Shown in pieces: positions 34,393-47,590 of a stretch of 64,000 bases of DNA. Source of the DNA: Sphagnum compactum (taxonomy: Eukaryota; Bryophyta; Sphagnopsida; Sphagnales). Within the stretch, counting starts at the first letter, position 1. Every line of letters starts with the position of its first letter. Below the pieces are notes generated by a model. That model made no database searches, had not been told where the DNA came from, and saw only the letters and a program-made list of their open reading frames with translations. A program made the position numbers and the translations under genes. The stretch lies in the NCBI GenBank assembly GCA_965153455.1, contig OZ234494.1, positions 8,184,001-8,248,000 on the forward strand. The letters are read 5' to 3'.

Positions 34393-34740
34393 CCCCCCCT
34401 GCTGGCCCCCCCTCGCCTCGTCACCTGTCACTCGCTGTTTCACCAGCCTTTCCCTCCCCCACCCCCCAAAATCTTCGTCAGAGATAAACGTAATGAATTT
34501 ATATATAAGACTAGTGTGAACCCGATGCATAATGCACCCGTCGAGCTCCCCCCTCGCCCGGTCCTTCCCATTGCCCACTCCGGTTTTTTACCCCGTCAAC
34601 CCCCCCCCTCGTCCTTCGCATTTTCCACTTCGATTCTTTAACCCGTTGATCCCCCCTCCCGTTCCCCTGTTATATATAATTAACTTCTCGCCCCGTGCTG
34701 GCCCCCCCCCGTGCTGCAAAATCTCTTTGCTCCAGTGACT
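34393..34740. repeat. C-rich repeat patch with a possible Helitron 3' end on the minus strand
   Basis: C-homopolymer tracts alternate with CCGTGCTGGCC-like and CACTCCGGTT.TTTACCCCGT-like blocks; a further copy of the latter is at about 35451-35470. Read on the minus strand, a short palindromic stretch (TGCATTATGCA) is followed by GGGTTCACACTAG and then T, ending at 34511. This resembles a Helitron CTRR end next to its hairpin. No matching 5' end was found, so the element, if real, is truncated or rearranged. Confidence 0.35.
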
Positions 34741-35291
34741 TTTTTAGTTTACAATTTTTTGATTTCGCAAATGTGGCCATTTTTTGCGGGGAAAACTCCT
34801 CTCGCACCAGCAAAAACACAAATTTCCCAAGTTTTTCCTCAATTTTTGTCTAGTAAAATAGTGAAAATTCACTGCACAAAAACTCACGACTTTGCTCATA
34901 TACTTGCTAACATTCACCAAAACTGCACTGGATCTATTCAAAGATCAAATTTTTATACCCTTACCAGGGTAGGTATAATCTAGGTTGAAGGCTGAGGATA
35001 GTGAAATGTTTGCTGCAGCTGCAAAGGTTGGAGGAAAAGGGCTGAATCCGAGATACTGATGGAGCTTTACCTCAAATTCATCCACCTTAATCCTCAATTG
35101 TTACTTTCTTCTTCTTTTCATCTATTTCATCCTCTTCTCTCCACTCCTCAAACCATCCCCCTTCCTGATGTCCAATTAGACACTAACTCTGGCCTTAGTG
35201 ACAACATGTGAAGACAAGAGACTTAATAGTGTACTTTAGACAAATTCAAATTAGATCTTCAAGCAGATTCCACAATAGAGATATCTGTAAA
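34741..35291. other. Non-coding spacer between repeat blocks
   Basis: Mixed composition sequence between the C-rich patch and repeat R copy 4. It holds a small palindromic patch (ATACCCTTACCAGGGTAGGTAT-like) at about 34956. No gene recognised. Confidence 0.5.
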
Positions 35292-35446
35292 ATCACCCTG
35301 TCTTCACCCTGTCTTTGGACCTCCTTTCACCCCCTAACCCCTCTTTTAGTGGTATCCGCAAAGTAAGGAAATTTTATAAAATCTCAGTATGAAATGCTGA
35401 AACTCAGTACGAAATGCTGAGCATTTAATGCACAAGGTTTGAGGGG
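35292..35446 (-). repeat. Dispersed repeat R, copy 4 (reverse)
   Basis: Matches copy 2 through CCTGTCTTCACCCTGTC, GGTATCCGCAAAGTAAGGAA, AATCTCAGTATGAAATGCTG and GCATTTAATGCACAAGG. It contains a small internal duplication of the GTA.GAAATGCTGA word. Confidence 0.85.
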
Positions 35447-35504
35447 CCACTCCGGTTCTTTACCCCGTCGACCCCCCCCCCCCCTTCCCATGTTATATTT
35501 CTCA

Positions 35505-35730
35505 CATCTTAGTTTTTTTTTTTTTTCTTAACCACACCCACAAAACTAAATTTGGGACTGCAAATAAGTGATAGGAAACCACTTGAAGCAATAATTATGA
35601 TTGGCCAATCAAAAACAGTGAGCACCAGTAGTCAGATCATATTTATTACACTCCTCTATGGCAGGTGTTAGGATTTGCTGTGCCTTTACCAGCCTCAGCA
35701 AACTGTGTAGGAATGCTGGGCCGAAACCCC
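35505..35730. mobile_element. MITE fragment, third copy
   Basis: Interior of the same MITE family without terminal repeats. CACAAAACTAAATTTGGGAC, AGGAAACCACTTGAAGCAAT, TTATGATTGGCCAATCA and GTCAGATCATATTTATTACA align with copy 2 in the same orientation. The ends run into a poly-T tract on the left and C-rich sequence on the right. Confidence 0.75.
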
Positions 35731-38700
35731 GTTCCCCCCCCCCCAATAGATCTTTAAAAATAAATGAAGCATGGAAAACTTTAGTTGTTTTTTCCTTTTA
35801 TCTACATCTAAAGATTAAGGGCCAGTTGAGACAAGGGGGTCTAGGGAAGCCCAAGGACCAATTTGAAGCAAATTGAACTTTGAATTGGACCTTTCTTCAC
35901 ATTATTATTTTTTATTTCTATGGTACAACAAGTGTGTTTAAAAGCTTTGGGTCCAATTTGAAGGTTCAATATTGAAAATATGTGATTAACATGTGAGAGG
36001 ATTAAATTAACCTTTGGTTTTTTTTTCCCTCTTTTTTTTCATGATTTTTTTTAATTTTTTGTTTTCCTTTTATTTTTACTTTTATTGCACATAATGGATG
36101 ACCAAAGGCACAAGATATAGGTGGTTTTTTTTGTTTTTATTATTGCCATGCATTGAGTTATTGCACAAGTGATTTCATTGCAACGAATAATTATTGAACA
36201 ACATTGGAATAGGATGAGTGCAATATTTTTTTTCATAGAGTTTTTCATGGATCCACAAAATCAATCATGTCAACTCTAGAATTGATAAAAAAATGGTGGA
36301 GTAATGTCCTCCATCCATAGCATGTCGACCATTTTCACAAAACTTGATTTGTCATGATAAAAAAAAACAATGAAAAAGAGAAATAAACCAAAAAAATTGA
36401 GCAACCTTGGACCCTAGTTTACACTTTGGTTCTCCAAACCATAAACTCCCTTTTTAAGTTTTTTTTTTTTTTTGGGTCTAGACCAATTGGTTTTCCTTGC
36501 AAAATGATGCCATGTAAGTTAAATTAGAATTTGATTTGTCTTGGTCTTGGACCTTCATCTAAAAACCTTGGGACAAATTTGAAACTCTTGACCAATAAGA
36601 ATGCTCGATTTTCAGTGGACCCTTGTCTAAAATAGCCCTAAATGTAAAGTAAAGTTTGAGGAATGGGGCTATGTGGAAATAAAAAAATTTACACCTCGAG
36701 GTGAGAATTGAGGATGGGTCCCATATTTTTATGTAGCCTTGTTTTGAAAGCTTTCACATCATAAAGACCAAAAGATGAATTTATAAAAAATCATGTGTGT
36801 AAGGCTAGGAAAATGTAGGAGTTTAAATTGATTTTTTTTGAAAAAAACATAAATGTTTTTACTCGATGCTAAAAAAGGATAATGTATGTAAGTGCTTCTT
36901 ATTATTAAAGACAATGAGAGGGCAAAAGACATTTAATAAATTCTCACAATTTTTGTTCAAAGGACAACATTGATGTGGGGCCAAGACCAAGAGACTAGAG
37001 GCTAGGAAAGGAAAGCAAAAATAAAGAGTTGGAGAAAAGAATAGATTGATGAAAAGAAGAAAAAATTACACATTTTTGTTATTCATGGTCAAATTCGTAA
37101 TAGCGTAATCAAAATCATAATTTCCTTCCACATGCTACGAAAAAAATTCTAATTTATAAAACCAACCCAAAATACATTATAAATTGTAGGTGAGATCTTT
37201 GAGATTTTGAGAATTTTATCCCAGTTTTAATTTAATTTTTTTAAATTTAAATGTCAAAGAAACTATCGTCAAAAGCAAACCACATTTAATGGTAGTGCCA
37301 ATATTGATGTATAGGATGTTAAAAATACATAGTAATCTACACCTATGATGTTGCCTAAAATCAAAATCTTACATGGCAAACAACATGGCATTGATGTTAA
37401 TTTGGTGTTAATGGTCAATGTTAACTAACAATGAATTTTCAAAAATGTACATTTAAAAAAATTGGTGTTAAATGTAAACTTTCAAATGTGAAGCCATTAA
37501 CTTAATTTTTGTGCTTTTTTTCATTGGACATTCCATTTTCTCTCTATTCACTTGTTCCTTTTTTTTGTTCATCATGGATCAAACTTTCCACCTTGCTACA
37601 AATGTAATCCCTACACAACAATTGTTTCAACATTTATAGAAACATCTTCAAACACATCTTGATGTTACATTTTGTGTTTTACCTTGTTTTATAAAGTTCC
37701 ATTTTATCTATACACACAAAAAAAATTGTCTAACAACATTATTTGTCTTTTTTTAATCAAGATGCAGCCCTTTGACAACAATAAACAAAATTCCTTCAAG
37801 AATCTTCACTAAGTGGCATCACCAACATAAAAAATGGAACTACAAATCTTTGATGACGAATAGAATGTCATCAACCAAATTCAATGCATTATGGTAATAA
37901 ACACACTGACAAAATGTGCCATAAGTACAACTCTAACGAGTACGTCAATCAATATCTCTCCCAAATCCATATTTGAATGTTTTTTTGCATGCATTCATAA
38001 AAACTAAACCATATTGCCATTCCAAAAATAGATGCAAAAACTTCAAGAAACCCATGTACATAATTTGAATTAGAATGCAAATTTAAAATATTGTAAAGAA
38101 ATGCTAAAGACATGATTAACCTTAGTGATGATAGGACAAGTACACTCATTTCATCTCAAAAGAATAATGAAAAAAAATGAAAAGGTCTTGCAAACTCAAA
38201 TGTAATTTAATTGAATCAAGAAAACCTACAAAACGAAATTTGGAAAATTTTGAAATCTTGTCATTCATCAATGCAAAGAAAGTGGAGCATGACGTTAGTT
38301 AGTAGATTCAAAAAACAACATGGAATTATCGATCACAATGTATAAATAACCTTGAAAATCAAAAGTGAAATGGAAGCACATATTAATGACCAATTTGATC
38401 ATTTTGAACATTCCTACAACAAAGCAACCTACAAGGCCAAGTAGGGGTCTTTCTATGGGGACTATAAAAAGATCCATGATTACATGGGTGGTATTAAACA
38501 CACAAAAAAAATGAGGATATGTCAATTAGAAGATAAGGTTGCGCAAGGATTGCAAAAACTTTAGTAGAATGTATTTCAAACTCAATGATGTTTTCATGCA
38601 CAATAGATCAAGTTTCAATCCTCCACATTCATGAAATTTCATGAATCTAAAAGATGATGTCTACGATGTGCAACCACAATTACAAGAGTTTTCACCATGT

Positions 38701-41340
38701 GATGAATTGGACTTCAATGAAGAACATATGAATGCAAGAGCTACCTTTGAGAAATATGCATCTCCCTTCGAACCTTTTGATCCCATACTCCATTATGTAG
38801 AAATGTTGCAAGAAGGGTATTGTTGGGTGGCAATGGCTCTCGCTCTTCAATCGCAAAGCAACAATACATTAGTGAGTTTGACCCCCTTTCCCCCCAAAAA
38901 TGTTTAGAAAAAAAATCCTATAAACAAATTCAACTTGAAATATCCTAACATTTAAATTTACATTCTTAAGTTCAACTATAGGTTGTGGGTTGCCAACATC
39001 ATACCCACTTCTAAAACAAACTATGGAACCATTTTAAATTTCAAGAAAAGAACGTTCAAATATTCCCTTAGCACATAACAACATGGCCAATACCATGAAA
39101 CCATGTGTAAATAATGTTATTGGGCAACCTCAACTTCATGTTGAAAGCACATCGGTGAAAAAAAAAAAATCCCTAATTCATAAAAGTTTCATTAAAATAA
39201 TTGAAAAAGGTAATGTGGCATTGGTTGAATCTATTAACAAAATCCATGATGTAAACTTGCAGATTGAAGAAAAATAAACATGGGCACAAAAAGAGATCTA
39301 CAAAAGCAATTGGAATATATTTCAAATTGTGAAACACATATATCGACCAGACATAACAACAAAATGGTATACGCAAAATCAATGATTGCAAAAATTATGG
39401 GGATGGCAATGAAAATAGACTTACAAGACAAAATGCCACTAATAGCTACACTAGCAGGTTTATAACATGATAACTTGACATCAAACATTGTGAACAACAA
39501 AAATGATGGAGTGGAATTGTATTTATAGACTTTAACACAATTTTGCATGGACATAGACTTGGATTGAAAGGATGTTATTATTACAAAATTGAATACCTTT
39601 TTGTAATTAAAATTTTAAAGTTTTGTCAACTTTCAATGGCACTATGTAGCAAGGCCTTGAGTATGAACCTTGTCATCACATTGATGAAATCAATTCATAC
39701 ATATATTATTTTGCAAACAACATGATTTCATTAGCCATGTTTGAACTGCAAAACAAAAACTTACACAAAATTTAATAACAAGAAGAAAACATCATGTTTA
39801 ATGAAGAGAAAAAAAACCTTTTGCATGATCAAAGAAATGATAATACAACAATATGAAATGCTCTATGAATAGTCAAATAAAACAAATTTGAAACCAAAAA
39901 AAAAGATGTTGGTACTTGATTCCAATGCCATAGGGAAAGAAGCAACATGATATTGCCAAATGGTCCACCTTGAGAAGGTTTGTGCACAATGAACAAAGAC
40001 AAGATAGAAACCCAAAAATGAAAACATTCCTCCTCGTCTCCAACTATGCAAAAAGCAAACAAAACGACACTAATTAAAACAATTTGGTGGAAAAAAAATG
40101 TGAAACAAAATAAACTTGAAGCAAAATAGACAACATGTTTCATTGTTTTCAATTACACAAAGAAATAAACAACACAACAATAGAAAAAAAAAATTCATGC
40201 AAAATTTTGCAAGCAATGAAATTTTTTCAAATGAAGTGAAAAAAGGTTGTTTCCTTTCTCCAATACTAAAAAGAAATAAACACCCCAACAAAGCCAACAT
40301 CACCATATTGAAAACCTTTCTACACAATGGAGCAAAGCAAAAGCACACAATCTTCAAAGAACAAAAGAAAAATTTCCAACAAATTTTGTCATTTGTTTTT
40401 ACCAAAAATTCAAATTTATTTGGAAAAACATGTTTTTTTAATGTAAATTTTGTTATTTGTAAAATTGCCACAATTTCAATATCACAAGATTGAAAAATAA
40501 AAACAAAAAACTCTGCTCTTATGATAGAATGGATGTAGCCTAACATTTTGCCTCACTTATGTAAGTTGAAAGAATGAGACTTTGGACAAGATATATAGAT
40601 AAATGTGGGCATAAATGTGGAATATTTACAAGAGGCATGGGAACCTTGGGAACAACACAAGGGACATGTGAGAACCTATATGAACAAGGTATGAAACATT
40701 TGAAATAAAATTTTAAGAATATGTGTACAAGAAATGAACATGAGAACTTTGGGAACAACATACTTGAAAAAAAAAAAATGAGATAAAAAATTATGGAAAG
40801 CATGGAGAATAAAGTGAAAACACAATTAAAAAACAACATTTTGGGGAACAAATGGCTCACTTATGTAGATTGAAAAAATGAGTTTTTGGTTAAGGAATAT
40901 GATAAATTGTGGGGTTAATGGAAACAAAAGGAGGGATGCATGAACTTATAGGAACAATGTATAAAAAAACATTTTACAAAACATATGGTTGTATAGGAGA
41001 TATAAATCTGAATAACAATAGATAGGCTCGGAAATAATAAAAATAAAATCATTTTTTGGATGGCAAATTACAGCAAAATGTAGTAAAATAACACACATCC
41101 AATATAATAAACAATAGAATGAAAATATAAAATATTCCATTCTCACATGGAAAACAAAGTGGAAACACAAAACAAAAATTTTAAAAATACAAAAATGTAA
41201 AAGAAACATGAGAACGTTTGGGAACAATAATGAAGAATTATGGGATAAAATTAAGGAACATATGAAACAACAAAGTTGAGAACACAAAATAAAGGAACAT
41301 TATTATTATTATAAGGAACATTATTGGGAACATGTGGGGG
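35731..41340. other. AT-rich intergenic DNA, no gene seen
   Basis: About 5.6 kb of very AT-rich sequence with many A and T homopolymers. Long frames on both strands (for example 40070-40546, 40116-40493, 38641-38907) have Phe/Lys/Asn-heavy composition expected of AT-rich noise and no recognisable motif. I see no transposon ends. Confidence 0.5.
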
Positions 41341-41357
41341 AACAAACAAAACCCAAA

Positions 41358-41373
41358 AACCCTAAACCCTAAA
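41358..41373. promoter_or_regulatory. Telobox-like element upstream of the IST1-like gene
   Basis: AACCCTAAACCCTAAA, a double AAACCCTA word known as a telo-box in many plant housekeeping promoters. It lies about 0.5 kb upstream of the first proposed coding exon. A GC-rich patch with CpG words (CTCTCGCGCGCCCTCG, 41476-41491) follows, consistent with a promoter and transcription start region. The role is inferred from position only. Confidence 0.45.
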
Positions 41374-41843
41374 GAAAGAGTCAACTGAATCCTTTGGGAA
41401 CGTCAAAAGGGAGGGAGGGGTGGGGTTTCCACACGAGAACGACGGCAAGACCGTCGCAGTTTTGTCTCCTCTCCGCTCTCGCGCGCCCTCGTTGCGCGAG
41501 AAAACCATGAAAATTAATTGGTTTGTAGTTTAGCAAGAAGCTTTCTTCTTGTTGTGTTCCGCAGATTTTTTTCCAACTGTACTATTGAAGAAGAAGAAGA
41601 AGAAGAGGGTTTTCAAATTTCATCGAAAAAACCAAACCCTTGGTGGCAGTGTTAAACAAGTTAGAGAAATCCAAGGGTTTGTCATCATGTGGGATTCCTT
41701 TTTCGGTCTCGGCTTCAAGGCTTCGAAATGGTGAGAATAACAATTTCCTCCTCGAAAGTCCACCATTTTGTGGATGGGGTTTGTTGTGTGAAGATTATCG
41801 TGTTGTAGATGTTTTGTCGGATCAGGGTTTCATGGTAATGTCG

Positions 41844-44800
41844 ATGGCTAGTTTGCTTGAAATCGAGAGCTGCATCATCGCAATCAGGTAACGGGGACGA
41901 AGACCTGTGTGTAGTAGTGAACTAGGTTCTTCTTCCTTTTCCAGTACCTAAGACCTATCTGCTTTGAGATCGGAGTTGTGGAGATTCTCCTATTTTCTAG
42001 GGTTTGGAAGCTTTTTAGGGTTTGTGGTTCTTGAGGCACTTTGGGTTTCTTTAGAGGATTTTGATTTCTGAGTGATTCATGGGAGATTTGAGTCAACAGC
42101 AGTGGATGTGAAACTGCAAGGATCTCTTCGGTTATGATAATTTGGACTCAGAAAGGTGGATCGATTTGTCAGTAGTGCTCTCAAGGAAACAAGGTCTGAC
42201 TCATGACAGCAAAGGGAGTGATCAAGCCTGGTCTATTGGTTTAGTAGTATGCATACAGGGATTTCTACTAATATTCTAGTTCAATCTATTTGATCTTCTT
42301 GGGTTCACAGCAAAACACTGCTTCGGCTAGCAATGGCACGCATCAAGCTTCTTCGCAACAAGCGGGACCTCCAAATCAAGCAGCTGCGGAAAGAAATTGC
42401 TCAGCTACTTAATTCTGGCCAGGAGCCCAGTGCCCACATTCGAGTGAGTGTGTTCACCACCTCTGTGCCTAACCTCTACAAAGAAGGAACATTGCAAATC
42501 AAAAGCTTTGTGGGGTTCTTGTCTTATGTTAGGTTATATGTGGGAGCTGGTGGAATTACATCACTTCACATGCAAACATGTCATATCATGCTTGGATTGA
42601 TGATGGGTTTTCATGTGTACCAGGTGGAGCATATCTTCAGGGAGGAAAACATTTTGGCAGCTTATGATATACTTGAGCTTTTCTGTGAACTCATCACTGT
42701 TCGTCTTCCTATAATTGAATCTCAAAAGTATGTGGTAACTCTCCTCACTTTTATACCTGAAAGTAGGAGATGAAATTGCTGGGTTCTGAGCTGAAGTTGT
42801 AATAAAACTGTGCAGTATTCAACACGGTCTCTAACTTTCTACAATAGTACGCATGGGAAACATTGTTTCTATGGAACATTTGTCAGTTTTGTAGACTCTT
42901 CATTTCCCTTGTAACTTTCAGAGTTCACCCTTCAGCAATAGAATTGAGAATTGTTTCCTTGTTTGAGATGTGTTCCCTCTTTTGTTCTCTAAATTCCTGC
43001 CTCTTAAGTAACTCTCAAAACGCGTTTTATCCCATTGAATAATGTTGCTGAGAACATTTTCATGTGTAAAAACGTTGTTTTGATTTCTCAAGATTGCTCA
43101 GAATTGCCTGAGAGAATGATTGGAACATATAGCTTCAGCAATGTTTTACTGTTTGAAATGATTTTTGCAATGTGTTCTGCACGTTTTTGCATAATCATGT
43201 GAGTTTTTTTTGCAATAGCTGAAATGTATATTTGAGCAAATTAGGATGTGTAGTAGTATTAAGAACAGATCAGTTCACTAGTCTTTAGAGGAGTCCACGT
43301 TATTGCTGCTGATTGGTTGAGCTGTGCATAATCTCAGAGCAAAAGACTTTCTCAAGTGTGCTGTCTTACAACTAGTTTCTGGTTCAAACCTGTTTGTGCG
43401 TGGGCAGGCTTTGTCCTTTGGACCTGAAGGAGGCCATTTCAAGCTTGATATTTGCTGCCCCACGGTGTGCAGATTTGCCAGAACTACAACAGATTCAAGG
43501 TCTTTTTGCGGTCAAGTATGGTAAAGAGTTTGCAGCTGCAGCAACTGAGCTACGCCCTGACTGTGGGGTGAATCGACGTGTATGGTCATTATCCTACTAT
43601 GTGCTATCCTTATTGCTTCATTATGTTACCTTCAATCTTGTAAACATAAGTGTACTGGAAGGCCCTCATACTGGTGTACCAAGGTCACAGCATAGCAATT
43701 GAACTTTGGTGAGCATTTTAGTTCTCTTCAGATGGAGTTCTTCATTAAGTAAAGCTTATTGGTCTCTTGGTCAAGTAAAAATTCCTTGCACTATTAATGT
43801 TAGTTGCTTTAGTTGATAGCCTTAACTCTGAAGTAGTTTGAGAATCAAGAGGAAATAGAGAGAATTATGAGTTGATAAGGGACAGTAGGAAATACTTGCA
43901 ATATACATGCCTCAGTCTTTACTGAGGACATGGATTTGTGGAGTTGGATAGTAGGATGACAATGATTGGGGGAGGAGGGCTTGGCAGATCATAGAGAAGC
44001 TTTCTGTACAGGCTCCATCTGGGGAAGTCAAGTTGAAGCTGATGAAAGAGATTGCAGCGGAGCACAATGTTGACTGGGATCCAACAGACTTTGAAGCAGG
44101 CCTTCTGAAAGCACCTGAAGATCTGCTTGTAAGACTTACAGCTAATTTCTTCTCCTTCCCCTAATCATCTCCATCTGCCCACTCTGTCCATTTGTGCTCT
44201 CTTCAAACTTGCTTTCTTGGTATTTCTTATTTCTTATGCTAAAGGCAAGACTTGCTGAATGTTACAACACAAATAGACAAGTGTGCTTTTCATGTTAGAA
44301 ACCAGACATCCACAGTATCCACATCTTATGTGGCATATTCCTGTTCATAACTGGTGATTATAGTTGCATGCTCCTCAACACATGGGTACTTCTTGCAGGA
44401 TGGCCCAACCAGCTTTCTTGAGGCTCATGAAATGCCACTGCCATCACAGGGCAAAGAATCTCCTGTGAAGCCACTTGACAAGGACCCAATGGCCCCATCA
44501 ACTTCTGAGCCACCTCTTCCCCCTCTCAGACAGTCAAGTACTACATTGCGAGACCTTCTTAAGCAGGATGACAACAAGCAATTCATCCCCTTTGTGAAGA
44601 TGCCAGCAGTTGGAAAAGAGGACTCACCTGTTCCTCCCACAGCACCTGCAGTGCATGGCAGTGAGGAACCTGAGAAGTTCAATTCCAGTGAGGAACCCAG
44701 AAGGGAGAAGAAAGTAGATTATGCTGATGTGGCAGCAGCTGTAAGGGCAGCTGCTGAATCTGCTGATCGTGCTGTGGCAGCAGCCCTTGCTGCTGCTGAG

Positions 44801-45937
44801 TTTGCAAGGCAGCAAGCAGAGTATGGAAAGGTGAAGTCCAGCAAAAGTCAAGCATCAACTGCTGGAAATGTGGAAGATAGTAGTGGAACTGACTTGGACA
44901 GTGACAGCAGTGATGGGCATGATAGAGCTCCAGTCAGGACAGGGATCTCCCGAGGCAGGTCTGGTAGTGAAAGAAAGCCTGCACCTGATTCTGACTTTGA
45001 AAGTGATGATGACAATGATATCAGGCCTGTCAAGGGGTACGATGTGCCTCGTGGTCGGGGTGCTGGTGGGGTAAAGTTGAGGCCATCAGTTGAAGAGTCC
45101 AGTGAACCTCAACAGTCTGATGCTGAACCCAGGTTGACAGGTAGCCCAACAAAACTGAGATTTGATGCACCAGAGTATGATGATAGTCATCAGAAAAGAC
45201 GGGGTCATGGAGATTCTGTCTTTTACCAAAGGGAGAAAACTGAAAAGGATGACTTCCAACATATGGATGAAGGGAAATTTGCAGTTAGTGGTTTAAGGGA
45301 TCAGGCTTTAGATGGAGTTGGATTTGGTGAATCGCAGGATGACAAGCTCAAATGGCAACTGGCTGAGTCTAAGGAACGATCAGGAAGGTATGATATCTTT
45401 GACATCAACCTGGAAGGACCTGTCAATTCCTACAGTGCATTCAGCTCCAGTGACTATGATCTTGGCAAGACTTCTGTTGATGGAGATCCTGAGGACTTCA
45501 GATCAGCTAAAACTTATGGGTTTAGCAATGACCGAGAAACACAGCTGAAAAAGTACTCTGCTGATGAGAATCAGAGGTCTTTTGGAGGTAGGCCTTTTCA
45601 AGAAACTAGAGAAAGTTCACCATTGTTTGACGAAGAATATGTGGGGAGAAGCCAATCACTGGAGCACTCACGGCTTGCACCTTCTGGGTCTGGTTATGGT
45701 GAGCAGAATGATGAATTTCCCATGTCTAACCTGGAGGCTGCAACATCTACAGGTGCCTGGGGACAGCAAACAATGCATTCAAGTTCTGACCAACCTCCTG
45801 AGCATTTATCACCCACCATTGAATCCTCCCCTCCCTCATCAGAATCCCTCACAACTGGACATACTCTGATCTCATCTTTGCCAGAGAGCTATGAAGATGA
45901 CTTGTTAGCACGGTTCAAGGCTTTGAAGCAGTATTGA
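41844..45937 (+). CDS. IST1-like protein (ESCRT-III associated), six exons, about 710 residues
   Basis: Exons: 41844-41887 (tentative), 42311-42443, 42624-42727, 43408-43579, 43988-44128 and 44399-45937 (TGA); phases agree throughout. The IST1/Vps4-regulator domain occupies exons 2-5: [130 protein letters not shown] and [11 protein letters not shown]. In yeast and animals IST1 binds ESCRT-III subunits and Vps4 in multivesicular-body sorting. Exon 6 encodes a long Ser/Asp/Glu-rich, Ala-containing tail likely disordered. It ends with [13 protein letters not shown], which fits an L-x2-R-[LF]-x2-L MIT-interacting motif. The N-terminal exon is chosen only because its phase fits (...CIIAI, then the split codon AG/C, then KTLL). 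Homologues usually start with a different short exon, so the start is uncertain. Confidence 0.88.
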
Positions 45938-47179
45938 TGTTGATATGCATCTATTTTGAACAACTCAGTAATCTCATCTAGCCTTTATTAGGTCAGTTTT
46001 TATCTCAGGAAGATGCTTCTTCTTACTTTGATCTGCACCAATTTTCTTCATTTTTCTTGTCTGATATCTGTTCACTGAGTTTCTTGGTATTGATAGCCAA
46101 GTGAATGACCAATCAACTGTGCAAATTTGTACGCCATACATTCTATACTGATGAATACTTTCTACAGTGCTGTGTGGTTTCTATTTTTCTGCAACTGTGT
46201 TCTATAGACTCAAATGTTGGATCTTACTGACTTACCTGTATAGGAATTGATAGTGTACAGAAAGTTTGTTGGTTCATCGTGACAGGCATGAACTTGGTGC
46301 TTCAGGTTGTGCCCTTGCTGGATCCTGATTCCCTCACCCTTCCTCCGGTAAGCAGGATGATTGCAATCGCTTGGTTTGGTAGTGTTACATTTCTGAAGTG
46401 TCATAATGTTTACATCATTTGTTTTCTTAAGAAGATGAACTGGAAGATAAGAAGGGGTATCAGTTCAAGGTGAAGGATGCTATGAAGGACAGTGGTAGTC
46501 TCTGGAGCAAGCTTGTATTGGAGGGGGAATCATATGAAAAAACTGCAAGCACGGTGGAAGACATTCTACATGTGTCTGGCAACTCTCATACCACTTTCTG
46601 TACAGAGACTCACTGCATACCTGGTCATAGATATGACCAACTTAGCAACCACTAGAGAACATATTAACTGGTTAGAATCTTGTGAATAAGAGCATGGTCT
46701 GGAAGTGGCACAATGAAGCCACATGTGAGCTCTGTGGAGAAGAAAATGTGAATGCAGAGCATGAAAAGAGGTGATGTTGGAACTTTCATCAGTGCACTTT
46801 CATCACCTCCATCAGATTTTTAACCCCTAAATGCCTGATAAGCCTAAAATGGCTTTCTTTTGTGAGTGATGGATATATAAATACTTTCTCTAAAAAATGT
46901 GTTGCAGGGGTTTTTGAGAGCTTTCAAATGGTCTGCTGATTGGGCATTGCCACCTGGATTTGAGTGATGTTTCGACCAAATAAGTGCGGGCATAAGCCTC
47001 CAACTGGTCAACCCAACTCCCTTAGAGTCAGGAGTGCACCAACAAAGGCAATGGGGATTGCAGGTTGGTAATGAGGAGTGAACTCTGGGAACTCGTTTAT
47101 GAGCTGACTTAAGGCTTCAAGCAACAGGATCAACCTGGCTTCCTTTTGTTCAGTTGCTGTCAGTTTTCAAAGTTCCTCA
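45938..47179. other. 3' flank of the IST1-like gene, no further gene recognised
   Basis: Presumed 3' UTR and flank. Between 46270 and 46700 several 60-65 residue plus-strand frames overlap, and a splice-like AG before GATGAACTGGAAGATAAGAAG occurs at about 46432. I could not join them into a model with matching phases or assign a family. Confidence 0.4.
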
Positions 47180-47590
47180 CATTTACAATTTGGAAAATTG
47201 TAACGCTTTCTTCCTTTTAACTTGAAGAATCTTTTTTTTTTTTGATGAGTAGGTACACAACTTGGTCATTGTGAGTGTCATAGAGGATGCAAGCAATTAG
47301 TGTTATCTCCGAAGTCCTTTTTTGGCCAATGAAACTTTGGATCCAACCTTGAGCAACACCTGGCTGATCCCGCATGAGCTCATTCACAATTTGGAAAATT
47401 GTAAGCCTTCCCTCTTGCTTGAAGAATTGTATTTTAGCACGACTTTTTTTTTAGTGAGTACATAACTTGGTCATTGTGAGTGTCATATTAGGATGCGTGT
47501 AATTAGTGTTGTCTCTGAAGTCCTTTTTTGGCTAATGAAAACTTTGGATCCAACCTGAGCAACACCTAGCTGACCCCACATGAGCTCAAT
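47180..47590. repeat. About 200-bp tandem duplication
   Basis: Two adjacent units start at the ACAATTTGGAAAATTGTAA block (47185 and 47386). They share GCTTGAAGAAT-like words, ACTTGGTCATTGTGAGTGTC, ATTAGTGTT.TCTC.GAAGTC, CTTTGGATCCAACC, GAGCAACACC and a terminal CATGAGCTCA. Divergence is a few percent plus indels. Non-coding. Confidence 0.85.

Noticed and set aside
40070-40546. 158-residue minus-strand frame and its neighbours in 38-41 kb
   Set aside because: Phe, Cys, Leu and Lys-heavy composition expected from AT-rich DNA, overlapping frames on both strands, no motif or splice structure.
46270-46700. Overlapping 60-65 residue frames downstream of the IST1-like gene
   Set aside because: No phase-compatible exon chain and no family; treated as 3' flank.
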